Shown piece by piece: positions 10,652-22,603 of a DNA stretch of 64,000 nt. Numbering within the stretch: the first letter of the stretch is position 1; every line of letters begins with the position of its first letter. Location: the NCBI GenBank assembly GCA_021234155.1, contig JAJEKV010000233.1, positions 124,001 to 188,000 on the forward strand, read 5' to 3'. The position numbers and the translations under genes are program-made. Under the pieces are notes generated by a model, which worked only from the letters and a program-made list of their open reading frames with translations, did no database searches and was not told the origin of the DNA. The stretch is from Isoetes taiwanensis. Lineage: Eukaryota > Streptophyta > Lycopodiopsida > Isoetales > Isoetaceae.

Positions 10652-12310
10652 AAGGAGGGGAGATATTTATACGGTATACGTAACGTATTTATACGGTATT
10701 CGTATAAATATACCGACACGTCACCCACTAAAGGTACGCCACCATGGGGTATTGTAACCTAGGGGGTTGTCATAAAAGGGATTAAATTAGCTATGCTAAT
10801 TTAATCATTAAAGATAATAACCTATAACCTAGGGAATTAAGGGTTAAATGGATTAATTAGGCTAATTAATGCTTTGGGAAGGCGCCACCTGGCCCAAATC
10901 GATTGGCCAGCATGGGGACTTCCAAATTAGGCTGTCAGCCTGATCCCTATCCCTAATTGACTCCCAAAATTCGTCCAAAAAGGAGCAGGAGCTGAGCGCC
11001 TACCCCTGCCGAGCTGAGCGCCACCATACCAAACACTTTTACCTGTGTAGCTGAAGCTGAACACCAAGACCCAAGAGATGGAAGCACCCAATGGTAACGG
11101 TTCCAGCCAGAACTCAGGTGGGTGGCTAGGATAGCCTGTGAATTCTAGGGTAGCGCCCCTGTTGGGCACTGGTTGTATTTGTTTCTCCGTTTCCTCTGTG
11201 CTTTACTTGTAGGAACTAACCCTTGACTGTAAAGGTGAGTTCTTTTATTTTCGATCTTTGGATTTGCCCTTAAAAGATGGATTGATGGTTCTTTGCATAG
11301 CTTTACTCTGGAAATGGGGGGATAAGGGGGGTAGAGACCTCTGAGCCCATTTATTGTAGTATGCTCCTAGATAGAGCCCTGTATTATCCTATTAGTTGCG
11401 GCCTGTGTACAAGAGACCACCGGGTCATAGATGCTATGGATTGGCTTAGCACCAAAGAAGGGACGCAGTGGTGAAGTGGGGGTGGGGTCTTGCACGAACA
11501 TAAAAGGCTCCTGGGACTTCTACAGTGGGCTAGGCCTGATAGCCGGTCACGTAGAGGGCCGGGTATGGGCCTGACACTCCCTGGGTGTAGTGGTGTGACC
11601 CGTATGGGGCACCTTGCACTTTGAGTAGACTTAGGGTGAGTAAGTTGGGTACGGATGCGGGGGTCGCTGATGCGGCACGTATTCTCTAGCTCACCCATGG
11701 AACCACTGTGAACCTGGAAGGGGACGCTTCCCTGACCTGCCTCATCGGACCGGGGCGTCATGAACCCTGGAGTAGGCTCAGCAGGGTGATACCTCGAGCC
11801 TGCGTCTCCGGAAGGCTATAGCGAAGCCATAGCGTGAATCGACCCATCTGCAAAGTGTGCACAGGAGGGGCGGATGGAGTGGACAACCCCAGTCGATGTT
11901 CTATGCCAGCCAACGCCAGGTTATATCTCTGTCTGCTGATCTCTTGAGGCCGAGCCGTCAGTCTATCCTCACAGGAGTCTGAACCGGGGTAGAACCTGGG
12001 GTTTGGGGTGTTTTCTTAGCTAGATGCATATTTTTTGCTGCTGGCATTTGGATGGATGCGGCACCCTTCGTGGTGGTTATTTATATATGATTTATGCTGT
12101 GTGCTAACATGTATTCACGCTTCCGCGACGTAGGAGTCCCACTGAAGGCGTGGGCCGAATGACACCTCCGTGTCCTTCACTCGGGCATCTCTCTATAGAT
12201 GGCCCGGGATAGACGGAGGGCCCTGCTCGTGGCGATATGGTCGCCATGGGAGGGGAAAGTCCCCGTATGTATACGGCCGGGGGTCGTATATATTCAGGGA
12301 GCGCCACAGC
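10652..12310 (+). mobile_element. Polypurine tract and probable 3' LTR / 3' UTR of the chromovirus
   Basis: AAGGAGGGGAG (10652-10662) is a good polypurine tract, about 680 bases past the chromodomain. The next 1.6 kb is GC-richer than the flanks and has no coding potential. It opens with short repeats and palindromes: TATTTATACG / CGTATAAATA arms (10687-10711), a 12-bp perfect hairpin GATTAAATTAGC (10780-10806) and a second, weaker one (10852-10870). Each of the last two is preceded by a related AACCTAGGG box. The LTR edges cannot be set because no second copy is present in the window and the expected TG at the start is missing. The right-hand end given is approximate, where GC content drops. 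Confidence 0.45.
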
Positions 12311-13116
12311 TTCTATCTTTTTTTCCCTTGCACTAGTTCATAGAGCTAAAACTGTAAAAATTGTTTCTGGGATTGGTCATGTAGATTACTCCATTCAAAG
12401 CATGCTTTTTTCTTTGCAAATATCTCATAGGTGCAAATATTAGGCGCAGATATTAGATGCAGATATCACACAGGTGCAGATGAAGAAGGGATTAGAGAAA
12501 TTAGAGGCTAAAAATGTGTCAGATTTGGAGGATTTATCTAGCTAAAATTACTTGTTATTAGTTTAAAAACTCCTTGTGGAGACTCAAGAATCGGAGTCAC
12601 GGAGCACTAGCAAGCTTGGATGGCTCTGTTTTCCATCTTTTTTTTTTGACAAAGCAGCTCTGATTTTAACAATGAGTGCAGATTGTGGTTTATCAGTGAG
12701 TGCAGATTGTGATTTATCTGTTGTTAAATATAAACTACTTACGATGTTCATAGACTATTCTAGTTTATCTTTTCTTGTTTATTATATTCTGTAAGATTGG
12801 CACCACTGCCACTGCTTTATTACCGAGATTAGATCCTGTGCAGTCCATAGATCTTTCATGATTTGGGGGGTGATTCATGTTCTTAAATATAAGTCTCATA
12901 GATCTGTAGGTTTGCATTGTGGGTATTAGTCGTGTTTAGAAGGAAAGTAAATCAGAAGCATTTTCTTCCTTGCAAGATGTCCCAAGTTGAGTTTTAGTTG
13001 CTAAGCTAGTGTTGAAAGTAGAAATAGAATGTTGTTGCATCTTTTGTAAAAGGCGCAAAACTTTTCATCTATGCTAAAATATAAACTCTTCTATTGGCAG
13101 AAGTTATGTCTCTGTG

Positions 13117-13209
13117 CTGCAGTCTAATAAATATCTCAAAAGCCCCCTTTATATTTACATGCTGCATTCTAATAAATATCTCAAAAGCCCCCTTTAGATT
13201 TACATGCTG
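13117..13209. repeat. 46-bp tandem duplication
   Basis: Two adjacent copies of a unit beginning TGCAGTCTAATAAATATCTC and ending in TTTACATGC, differing at a few positions. Simple local duplication with no coding content. Confidence 0.85.
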
Positions 13210-14218
13210 AATATAAGCAGTCAGGTTCTAATTTCTTAACATGTTTTGAGACATAATCTAAAGCCAATGCATTTGTATAGTAACAAATTTTCTAAGCTCA
13301 TGCCCAAACTATATCTAATGGTATGATCATTTCTTTGCATTCGTACTTGGGCAATGAACTGAAAACAACTTTAAATCTAAATTTCTCACTTTGATAATCA
13401 TGTTGAATATAAACCAAATGATGCAGCCTTAGACGTCTAGATTTCTCACTTAGAAAATTTTGTTTGTGCAAACTATAAACCAATGATGAGCTTCAGAAGT
13501 TGAGATGTATGCACCAATGGCATGCATCAAGCAAATGAAAGTACAACCATCATTTTCTGGGCGTTCCATGTTCGATAATCATAACATGTAAGATAACATA
13601 CATATGACATCCATTACACATGATGTTCCTTTGATTATTCCTTCACGCTAGAACATGTTATTATATTTAAATTCTGTATGTGATAGGATATCCATGTGAC
13701 TGTTTCAGATGATCCTGAAGGGTTGGCAAAGCGAGATGTGGTGTTATGGTATGCTATGCTTATAGATACATATGATTACATTTCTGAGTCTTTAGAACAT
13801 AACCTATATTTGTTGTGTGGCATCACATTGGACGGCTTCTACAACATGCAAGTCCTTAAATGCTCATGAATAAACTTAAAACATCTCATTCTAATCTTCA
13901 TCATTTTGCTGCTTCTTGTTTTATTGGCTTGCAGAATGGTTTGTTAACCCCCCCTCCCCCCTCCCCCCAAAAATAGGATTTTTTTAATTTTTTTTTAACT
14001 TCTCTTCATTAAACAATCTATGCAAATCACTATTTTCAGGGAAACGTTTTGCATAAATTTTGGCTAAAAACAACCAAGGCCTCTTTTTAGCTAAATCTTA
14101 AAATTTTTTAGATTTTTAGAGGAATCTTTCCAACGCACTTCTTAAATAAGTACATTTCAATTTAAACTTTGTTGATAGGATTATGACTTCATGATCTAAA
14201 GAAGCGGCACGCATTAGA

Positions 14219-14650
14219 GCGGGATAAAGATTCCTTTTAATTCTACAAAGATTTCATTAGGTTCTCTAAGATTCTATAAAGATTTTCCAAGATTCTCATA
14301 TGATTCCTCCACGATTCTATGAAGATTCCCTCAAGCTCTTATAAGTTTCCTCTAGATTCTTTAAGATTTCACAAAGAATTCCTAAGATTCCTTTAGATTC
14401 TAAGGCTCTACGAAGTTCCCCTGATGCTCTTGAGATTCCTCTTGATTCTCCAAAATTCTATAAAGTTTCTCTAGATTCTCAAAATTTCTATAAGGATTCT
14501 CTAGATTCTCTTAAGATTCATCTAGATTCTCATAAGATTCGTCGTCAATCCTTGAGATTCTACGAAGATTCTCCTAGATTCTCTTAACATTTCCCAAGAT
14601 TCTATGAAGATTCTACATGTTCCTTAAGATTCTATAAAGATTCTCCATTT
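14219..14650. repeat. Degenerate minisatellite of AGATTCTATAAAGATTCTC type
   Basis: About 430 bases are made almost entirely of variants of AGATTCT followed by 5-12 bases (ATAAAG, CCTC, CTTA and similar). The spacing of the AGATTCT cores is irregular, about 12-30 bases, so this is an old, diverged tandem array rather than a fresh satellite. Nothing coding. Confidence 0.8.
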
Positions 14651-16439
14651 CAATCACATTCACAATGGCTCACTACCAAAACAAGGTGCTGCGCACGGAG
14701 GGTTGCCCTCTATGGCCGGAGGGTGAAGTGGCTTAAATCATAGTTGAAAGTCATGTTTTGACAATCAATTAAAATTGTTACTTCTAGACAATAGAGTACC
14801 TGATACTATGACTTTATTAATAGATCTGATGGGGTTCCCTTTCTTTCTCTGTCGTCCTCTTTCAAGGTGAAACTTCTATATTCTTTATGGTTGTTTGAGG
14901 TATTAACCAAGATTGGCCATTGGCTTTGTTGCTCTTTGTCATCATGTAAGGTTCTTTTGCAGTATTTTGACCTTGTAACATGAAGGGTTGTTGAGATGTC
15001 TCACTTTGCAAATTACTATGTTGACGATAGTTATCTCTTCTTAGCTACTGTGAGGGTTCTTGTCTCCTCTTGTGATAGTTTGGATCAATTGGAAAGGTAG
15101 CTCTTTTTGCAGTCCGAATCACAATGGTTATCTCGGTTACACATGTATATTTTCGCCAATTACTGCACAAGGGGAAGCACTTAAGGAGTTGTTGTCAAAG
15201 TCAACTAGTCTAAATATATGCACCAACGGTTGACTTCCTATATACAAGACTCTTTATGGACAAGGAGACCTTGCCACCATCTAAAATATGACTTTTATAT
15301 GTCAGACAAAGTTGTGGTTGATGAGACATTTGACTTGCCTGACGTAGGCAGGAGAACACTTTTGTGTGAGAGCTCATTTGTCTCTTCCACAATTGTAGCT
15401 GATGGAGCAGAAGATCAACCTAATTCGGGCAGATGAAGTGATAGAGATGAAGCAAGAGCAAGAGTAGGCTGAAATAAACTATCTGACGGTTTAGCTTGCC
15501 ATGAAGTTGTAACAAATCCCTGCATGGGACATGGGGCTGAACTCGGTGCATGCGGCAGTCCTAAGGAATGTTGCAAATATGAAGATAAGCGTATCTCTCG
15601 TGCATTTTTGAACATGCTGTGATTCAACCCCAGGTTTTGTGAACGATTGCTGATTACATGTTGAGCAAGTTGCGTAAGCTTTGGAGTTGTAAGATGATGA
15701 TCAACAGCTCGGAAGACAGATACTTGGACAATCACTGGAGCTTTGAGCGTGGAACCCACCCTCTAAATTTGCTAAACGGGTTATTAAGTTCTGCAGCATA
15801 AACAATTTATAAAATTTCAGAACAATTTACAATGCAATCGCAAAGTTTTATTCAAAGAATTCACCTCATCATGTGCTAGAGATAATCCATGAGCCAACTA
15901 TATCTTGAACTCCTTGAACTGAGAATTGACGCGGGCAAGGGAATTGTGCAGTGTGAAGTTAAAAAGTGCACATCTTCTCGATAAAGATTTGCTCGCACAT
16001 TCTAGAACAATAGTAAGACCTCCATAAAAGTCCAATAGTTGAAAGTCATAAGCTTTGCCAAAAGCATTTGGCACCAAAGACAAGTTCTTTTCTTTTAAGT
16101 AGAGCTTCATGACTATCCCCCTGAGCTTGGTTATATCCTCGAATGACAAGGATTTATTTCAAGAATTTGGTAATACATCAAAAATTACTTCTGTCCATCC
16201 CTTTGGCTTAGTTTCCTGCACTCTCCAAATGTCCACCTGCATATTTAAGTTTTTACAACGATTACAAACTCTCTTATAAGAAAACAAAGAAATAGTACAA
16301 AAAATTGAGGCAAACGAAATAAGGTAAAAAACAAAGTACGAAGGCCCATCTTTAAACCAGGGAAGATGATCTTGCTTGAGGTTCTCAGCATTTAATTCCG
16401 GAAGATATTTATTCCAAAGAAGTTGCAGTTGGCATTGTT

Positions 16440-17477
16440 ATGAACCCTCCAGGCAAGATTGAAGCTTTTTCTTCCCCTGCAGAAAATGATCAAGTTCCAG
16501 GAAGATGCTTAGCCTTGCCTGAAGTTAGCTCAATACGTTTTGACTATTTAGTCATAATTGACTTTGAGGCTACATGTGATCAGTTCATGCTTCTCAACCC
16601 ACAAGAGATTATTGAATTCCCTTCTGTTTTGGTCAATGCAAAGTCTTTGACCATGGTGGACACATTTCAGGCCTATGTAAAACCAGTTCGTCATCCAAAA
16701 TTGACACAGTTTTGCAAGTATCTCACCGGTATACAACCACCTCAGGTTAGCTTTTGTTCTCTCTTTGGAGTATTGCAATAATTCAAATATCTATAGAGGG
16801 GTACTTATTGGACATGAATTTGAAGCAAGAAAAACAGGCTTTACTTTTGGAGTAATTGTTGCTAACCAATTCTAGAACTCTTTTAGTCATGAATAGCCCA
16901 AGCATGTAATATGCATCTATATAAATCTTTTGGATAGGTTGATGAAGGCGTCTCTCTAGAAGAGGCTTTATTGATGCACGATACTTGGCTTGAGTGGTAT
17001 GGCATAAAGGAAACCAGGTTCTCAATTGTGACCTGGACAGACTGGGATTGCAAGACCATGCTTGAGGCTGAATGCAAGTTGAAGGGCATTCAAAAGCCCA
17101 CATATTTCAATAGGTGACGCTTCTATGAGTAAAGAACATTAAGCTCTTTTCATTAAGGATTGAAATTGCTAATACCTGGCAAGCTTCTTTTTGTCAGGTG
17201 GATAAACCTGAAGGTCCCATTTCAAAGATACTATGGTCAACGCTGCAACTTGAAAGATGCAGTAGCTTTGGCTGGCCTGAAGTGGGAGGGACGCCATCAC
17301 TGTGGTCTAGATGATGCAAAAAATATCTCTTCTATTGCATTGGAGCTCCTCAGGAGGGGAGTAGATTTGAACATTACTTGTTCTTTAGAACCACCAACAT
17401 CACTACCACCTGAACCAATTGCGCTATGCATAGAAAGGGCTAATCCATCTGAACATCTTGTAAATGGTCCAACCTAG
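16440..17477 (+). CDS. ERI1-like 3'-5' exoribonuclease (DEDDh family), three exons
   Basis: This family trims 3' ends of small RNAs, histone mRNA stem-loops and 5.8S rRNA. Exons are 16440-16745, 16938-17113 and 17198-17477; both introns (192 and 84 bp) have GT-AG ends, and the joined frame is intact at 253 residues. Exo I is YLVIIDFEATCD (catalytic Asp and Glu), Exo II is FSIVTWTDWDCKTML, and Exo III is GRHHCGLDDAKNISSIA, the HCGLDDAKN signature of the ERI1/3'hExo group. Length fits a single nuclease domain without an N-terminal SAP domain. The start is the first ATG of the first open exon; an upstream exon is possible because a splice-like TGCAG lies just inside. No transposon sequence is seen within it. 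It looks like a functional host gene. Confidence 0.9.
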
Positions 17478-19216
17478 CCATCGTCTAAATTTAGGCATTT
17501 GCTTTTAAGTGTAGTAGTTGAACCACAGAAAACTCACCTGGCAATTATAAGAAGCTGGGATGAAAATTTCAGATAAAGTACAACATCAAACTGTGTTCCT
17601 GATTTATTTAGATCAGACAGATGCCTATGAAGCAACTTAATCTGAATGCGCTGATTATCAGGATATCTAGAATGTTACGATCAGGTTTTAAGTTATATCG
17701 GTTATAAATGTAGCTTCAAATCCCAGACTCCTCCACTGATTTCTCTTCCCTACTCAAATCCATTCTTATTGTACTAAGGAAACAAAGGGACACATCAACC
17801 CGCAGTTGTGCCATAAGGTTGTGAGATAGTGAACAAGTTATCTCTAGAGACGTGGAAGCACAGATCTCCTCAGCTTAAAGATTGTCACAGCTTTAGCTGC
17901 AAAAAAAATATTATTAACTAGATGGACAAAAATCAAAATAATTTACTGTATTGCATCTACAGCAAAATCCTTTGATGTGCATGCATGTCTATGTTGGTTA
18001 AAGTGATATTCACTAAATGTATCCAACTAAGATGCTATATTAGTGATTCAATTCTAGATTTCAAAGTACTTACGTAGTGTTTGCAGAATAATGAAGACAA
18101 CAAGCTGGATAGTATCACCTGCGACTCATGATCTCTATTTATATGCTGCTGTTGGCATTCCTAAATGTCAAAGCCACAAGAAAAAGATGATTAATAGAAT
18201 GCATATCTATATATGAAGGTCTAAATTAAGATTGACTAACTGGCAGGCTTCAATAACAGAAAAATTTTTGGGAAACTTTAAGAAGTAGATGCTAGCAATT
18301 AAGGCTTGTAGAACTTACCATCTGAAAGGGGCCATGGATTGTTGTTATGCTTCCCATGGAAGGCTATAGCAAGAAAGACAAACGCCAACCATTGGACACC
18401 TAATGTAACACCGATAACCCATTTACAAGTTATCTGCTCCATAAAACCTCGATAAGGGCAGGTCAGTTTCCATGCGGGTCTTCCCTTCATTGGAAGCAAG
18501 TACCATTGTCAGAAGGTACCTATTTACAAGCAATTCCTTTTCACTAATCATATACTCGTCTTCATGTTCTGTGCCCTTGTCCTCTGCAACCTAAATAGAT
18601 TTACACTATCAAATGTAATACAGTCAACTACCTTTCCAAACAAAGATCGCCAAACAGTACTATGAACAAATGACAAAATGCCAAGCAACCTTGTTTCTCT
18701 CTTATTACCACTATTGTAGCCACAACCAAAGCTTTGATTTCTATATTCACCTTCTCTCTATGACATACGAGTTCTAGTATCCTCAAACCCACCCCATATC
18801 TGTGACCCCAGAAAAACATTTTTTAAACAAGCAAATCTTTAAATACACGTGAGTCCATAATTCATCCTTCCCACCTTTCAACAGATTTAATGTAATACCA
18901 AAGGGTTTCAGACATAGAAACTCAAGGTCCATCTAAAACACACATAACATTGAAACGATCTTCTATTAATGCCCATTCGAGGAGTTCTGAACCAACAAAA
19001 AAAATTCACAAAGTTATCAGCAAAAAATATCTTGCCAGAGTGTTTCAAGCAAGATGCCAAAGTTCACCGCATCCCTCTTGCATCGACCCGTAAGCCGGGG
19101 CCCAAAGATCGATTCGAGCTTGGGTGCGCCCTGCCCGATTGCGGTTGCAGCATCCACTATCCACAACGCACGAAACCACCAGTTTACAGGGAATAATGAG
19201 TTTTGAGCAGTCATCA
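17478..19216. other. Intergenic, no gene recognised
   Basis: Non-coding sequence downstream of the exonuclease. Short frames such as 18299-18499 (minus) and 18969-19196 (plus) have no recognisable domain. I see no repeat family here. Confidence 0.5.
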
Positions 19217-19300
19217 GCATATCCTAGGTATATTCCAGCATATACCTAGGATATGCCGCAAACCCATATAAGCGAGGGTTTGCCCCCTTAGGGGCAACCC
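19217..19300. repeat. Cluster of three consecutive hairpins
   Basis: A perfect 16-bp inverted repeat (GCATATCCTAGGTATA at 19217-19232 and its complement at 19241-19256, 8-base loop) is followed directly by GCAAACCC / GGGTTTGC (19258-19283, 10-base loop) and then GCCCC-CTTA-GGGGC. Three stem-loops in 85 bases is far above chance. I could not place them at the end of a known element type. Confidence 0.8.
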
Positions 19301-19649
19301 AAAAAGAGGGAACTTTATTAGGTTTGCCCTTGCTTTTTCTTTCTTCCACTTTGCGTTTCCTTCCAAGCATCATATTGATCATTCTCTAGTTACTGATGCA
19401 AATGGTAGGATATTGCTCTAACCTATAACACGAACATGAATTGTATTCAGAAGTATCAGAATGAATTCTATTCTGATGGTTTTTTTATGGCTTTTATAAT
19501 TCAAATATGTTCATTTTTACAATCTGGCTGCCACAGGTTTTGGAAACTTCTGAAAACAGACAAATGTTGCATTCCATGCAAATGAAGTGCAAACTTTTTC
19601 ATTTTTTTCTCCTAGTAGATAGCTTTGCACCATTTGAAAGATTCTTATA

Positions 19650-19715
19650 TATACAAGAAATTTATCGCGGCGGCCAAGGCCGCTGCGAACATTTCTCTTT
19701 CCCAACCCTTCTCGT
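19650..19715. repeat. GC-rich palindrome element, copy 1
   Basis: A 20-bp GC palindrome (GCGGCGGCCAAGGCCGCTGC, 19667-19686) is embedded in AT-rich DNA. Its flanks (TATACAAGAAATTTAT to the left, GCGAACATTTCTCTTT to the right) recur in inverted orientation at 62755-62830, so this is a dispersed element rather than a chance GC run. Confidence 0.7.
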
Positions 19716-20355
19716 ACTGGCCGAAAGTGAAACAAAAAATTTGTTGTTGATTGCCCAAGATCTTCTCTTGACTCACTTATCGGTTAGAATTTTTTATGCA
19801 GCGACAAAATAGTTATAGACGATCTAGTTGTGTGTATTGTGTTATAGTTTAGAGACGCAAATTTAAATGCTCCATGTGCACAGTTAGAATGGTATTTGAC
19901 TTACTTTTCAAATTTAAATACTTTGTGTGCGCAGTTACAATGGAAGGAATCAATCTAGCTAGGTCAAATGCCTCAATTCGTGGGAATTACTCATAAAGCC
20001 TAAGAAAGGTGTTACTATAAGGACCCATTTAACTTCACGCCCCCCTAACTTGGCATTAACAAGCCTTTGGTCATTCTAACTTGCATGAGTGTATTGAGTA
20101 GCTTTTTGTAGAATCATCTAAATGCCTAATTGCCAAAGGCAAACAATAGAACTATGGTCCAAATCTGAACCAGACTTATATGTTGGAGCTACATAGAGGT
20201 TTTTAGGTGGATTAAGAGGATTGCTCAGACTATTATACAGGATGCAATTCATAACAATCAATTTCTCGAGAGCTTTTAGAAGAAGTGTGCAACTTGGGTA
20301 CCAAGAGCACAAATCCATTACTATGCAAGCATTGTATTGTTAAATGTTGGGGCAT

Positions 20356-20603
20356 TAACAGTGCATTTAGCTGCACAACTTTGAACAAAAAGATATTCGG
20401 CAGCCAAGGTGCGGCAATAAGTTTCTTGTGTTGATAGTTTAGAAACTTAACCTGTGTTCAGCAGAGAGTAATTTTTGAATAACAGTGCATTTAGCTGCAC
20501 AACTTTGAACAAAAAGATATTCGGCAGCCAAGGTGCCGCAATAAGTTTCTTGTGCTGATAGTTTAGAAACTTAACCTGTGTTCAGCAGAGAGTAATTTTT
20601 GAA
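20356..20603. repeat. 124-bp tandem duplication
   Basis: Two head-to-tail copies (20356-20479 and 20480-20603) begin TAACAGTGCATTTAGCTGCA and end in GAGAGTAATTTTTGAA. Only a few substitutions separate them, so the duplication is recent. Non-coding. Confidence 0.9.
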
Positions 20604-21145
20604 TAGTTTTAGAAACTTAACATAAAGGAAAATTTGCGGTTCACAAGCAGTTTTTCGAGACAAAATAATTCGATCGATTTGGCTTCATCAATGTCTAAAG
20701 GTGTCTTCAAAGAGACACAATGTTGCTTACCCCATCTGATCCACGTTCTACAGACCCAATCGACCTTGTTATGGCTTTCTGATTCTAAACTGCTCGGAGG
20801 TCAAGGTTCCACTCTGAAAACAGAGGCTTCGAGCAACCCAAAGATCCAAATAACATCATTATAACAGATGGCAGATGGTGTTTCGCTGGTTTGAGCTCGC
20901 AAGTACAGAGATGCAAAAATCAAAATATTTTGAAGCAAATCCCTTTTACGCGGAGGTTTGGAGTTTCTTCCAGGTATGCAATAAGCTAATTCGGCTTATT
21001 TTCAGCCCTCTATGGGAATGTGAGGTCCTAAAGGCGGTTATGTATACCCTTGGCTGGCAAGAAGCCAAGTTGTTTCTCAGGCCCAAAATGGCAATTCTAG
21101 ACTTCAAAAATAGGGCTATCATCATCTTTTTGTGATTCACATTAA

Positions 21146-21695
21146 CATTAGGGTTTTTTTTAGATTAAAAAAGGGCCTTCAAAACATGCCAACTAAGCCA
21201 AATGAATATAAATGAACTACCAATCAGAAATCAGAGCCTGACGGGTCCAGTCAGCAAAACTGTTATAACTAACTCACTGGATCACATTTTCTAGCATAAC
21301 TGTTGATAGGAAAGTCCAAATGAACTCTCGTTTAGTGCAATAGATAGATCTCGTTGAGATCTTTCCAACCTTAGGTGCTTTGCATATATTTTAACCACTT
21401 ATGATTGTCAAAACCCCAAAAAATGTGGGTTTTACCATTTTTTACTATCCTACTGGGCTAAAAGATATGCAAACCACCCAAGGTTAGAAAGATCTCAATG
21501 AGATCTATCTATTGCACCAAAAAAGAGCTCATTTGGACTTTTCTATCAACACTTATACTAGAAAATGTGATCCAGTGAGTTAGTTATAACTGTTTTGCTG
21601 ACTGGATTATCAGTTCTGTTTTCTGATTGGTAGTTCATATAGCTTAGTCAGCATTTCTTAGAAGGCCCTTTTATGATCTCAAAAAATCCCTAATG
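21146..21695. mobile_element. 550-bp foldback element (long imperfect inverted repeat)
   Basis: The two halves are imperfect reverse complements for about 240 bases each. Outer ends are CATTAGGG (21146-21153) and CCCTAATG (21688-21695). Inner matched blocks include GAACTACCAATCAGAAA with its complement, a CAGTCAGCAAAACTGTTATAA block, and AAAGATCTCAATGAGATCT. A loop of about 60 bases lies near 21400-21460. No coding sequence. The structure fits a foldback MITE; the target duplication is unclear because the TIR and flank overlap (ATTA/TAAT). Confidence 0.8.
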
Positions 21696-22603
21696 AATGT
21701 TTTTCCCTGCTTCATGAAATTTCCAGTTGGATGCACAATTTTTGCCAACATAGGCTCAAATCCGACTGTCAAGCTACTTTTTTTTGCAATTTCATACTAC
21801 CTGCTCTTTAATCCAAGCGAGTTTTTTTACGTAGAAGGGGGCTTTGATGATGGCGGTCTCTGTGGATGGATCGGTGCTTCAATGGAGGTTCTGGTACGTT
21901 TGCAAACGGGTGCTCGGCAAAGACCGCCAAAGCAGAGCTCCTAATCGGAATGGGCCCCTATAGATATTCCCTAGTTGTGGGTGCTGCTTGTTTTGGCCCC
22001 TTCTGTTATGTTCTGCTGTTAGTCCTCACTGCGCAACCTTGCAGATTCTGTTCTTCCTTATCCTTTTCAAATCCATTCCAATGCAAAGGAGAAAAATGCA
22101 AGCTCCAGGAAAAAAATCTAGCCTCTTGGGCAAGTTTCCAACGATTCATTCCCATCCTTCCATCACCCAGATCACGAACAGGGCAATGCTCTTAAAGCTC
22201 TTTCTGCTCTGCCCATAATACATTTGGAAACAGAAAGCAAACCTACAGAAACAGATCAGCTTCTGCTTCCAACAAATCATCCTCTGCTTCAAGCTCGCAT
22301 TCAGATTTGGCTATGGCGACGGATTTGGGTCGGGACCTAGAAAAAATTCTGTGCCTCCAGATGGTGCCAGAGCTTAGCTATGTCCATGCTACTCTAAGGA
22401 GGCCGGAATGCAAAGCACTTACCCTGGTGTTCTTGCTAAAAGCTCATTGCGTCCAGAAAAGCTGCAGTTATGTGCCAAGACACAGGGGCAGGACGCCTCC
22501 TCTTACTCCACTTGACCCGATCCGACCCTTCATCCTCTGCTTCATGAAGATCTGAACTGGCAGAGTAGAACAGACAGAACACACTAGAACAGAAAAAACA
22601 AAA
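21696..22603. other. Intergenic, no gene recognised
   Basis: Several overlapping open frames exist at 21693-22555, but they use different frames with no consistent motif. I regard this as non-coding. Confidence 0.45.

Larger units (their letters stand above)
1970..10662 (+). mobile_element. 5'-truncated Ty3/Gypsy chromovirus with extra 5' reading frames
   Basis: The core is a single-frame gag-protease-RT-RNase H-integrase-chromodomain polyprotein (about 5285-10250), followed by a polypurine tract AAGGAGGGGAG at 10652-10662. Upstream of gag, between the junction with the PKS pseudogene (1970) and 5285, lie three more plus-strand reading frames. I find no LTR-like copy of the downstream sequence (10663 onward) anywhere upstream in the window, so the 5' LTR is lost or the element is chimeric. 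Good 3' splice acceptors precede the second and third extra frames (TCTGCAG at 2902, CTTGCAG at 4558) and a possible one precedes gag (CAATATAG at about 5287), suggesting spliced subgenomic messages. Assigning the extra frames to the element is an inference from position and shared orientation. Confidence 0.75.
12311..16439. other. Intergenic, no gene recognised
   Basis: AT-rich non-coding DNA. It contains a small 24-bp duplication (about 12670-12718), a 46-bp tandem duplication (13117-13209), a C-rich run (about 13947-13970) and a long degenerate repeat (14219-14650, listed separately). No frame here shows a recognisable domain; the longest, 15415-15759 on the minus strand, has no motif I can name. 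Confidence 0.55.

Noticed and set aside
15415-15759. 114-codon minus-strand frame
   Set aside because: No recognisable motif, no splice or promoter support.
19217-19300. Helitron 3' end
   Set aside because: A hairpin is present but no CTRR terminus follows at the usual distance and no 5' TC end was found.
22307-22555. Short plus-strand frame with cysteines
   Set aside because: No conserved spacing or known domain; overlaps other equally random frames.
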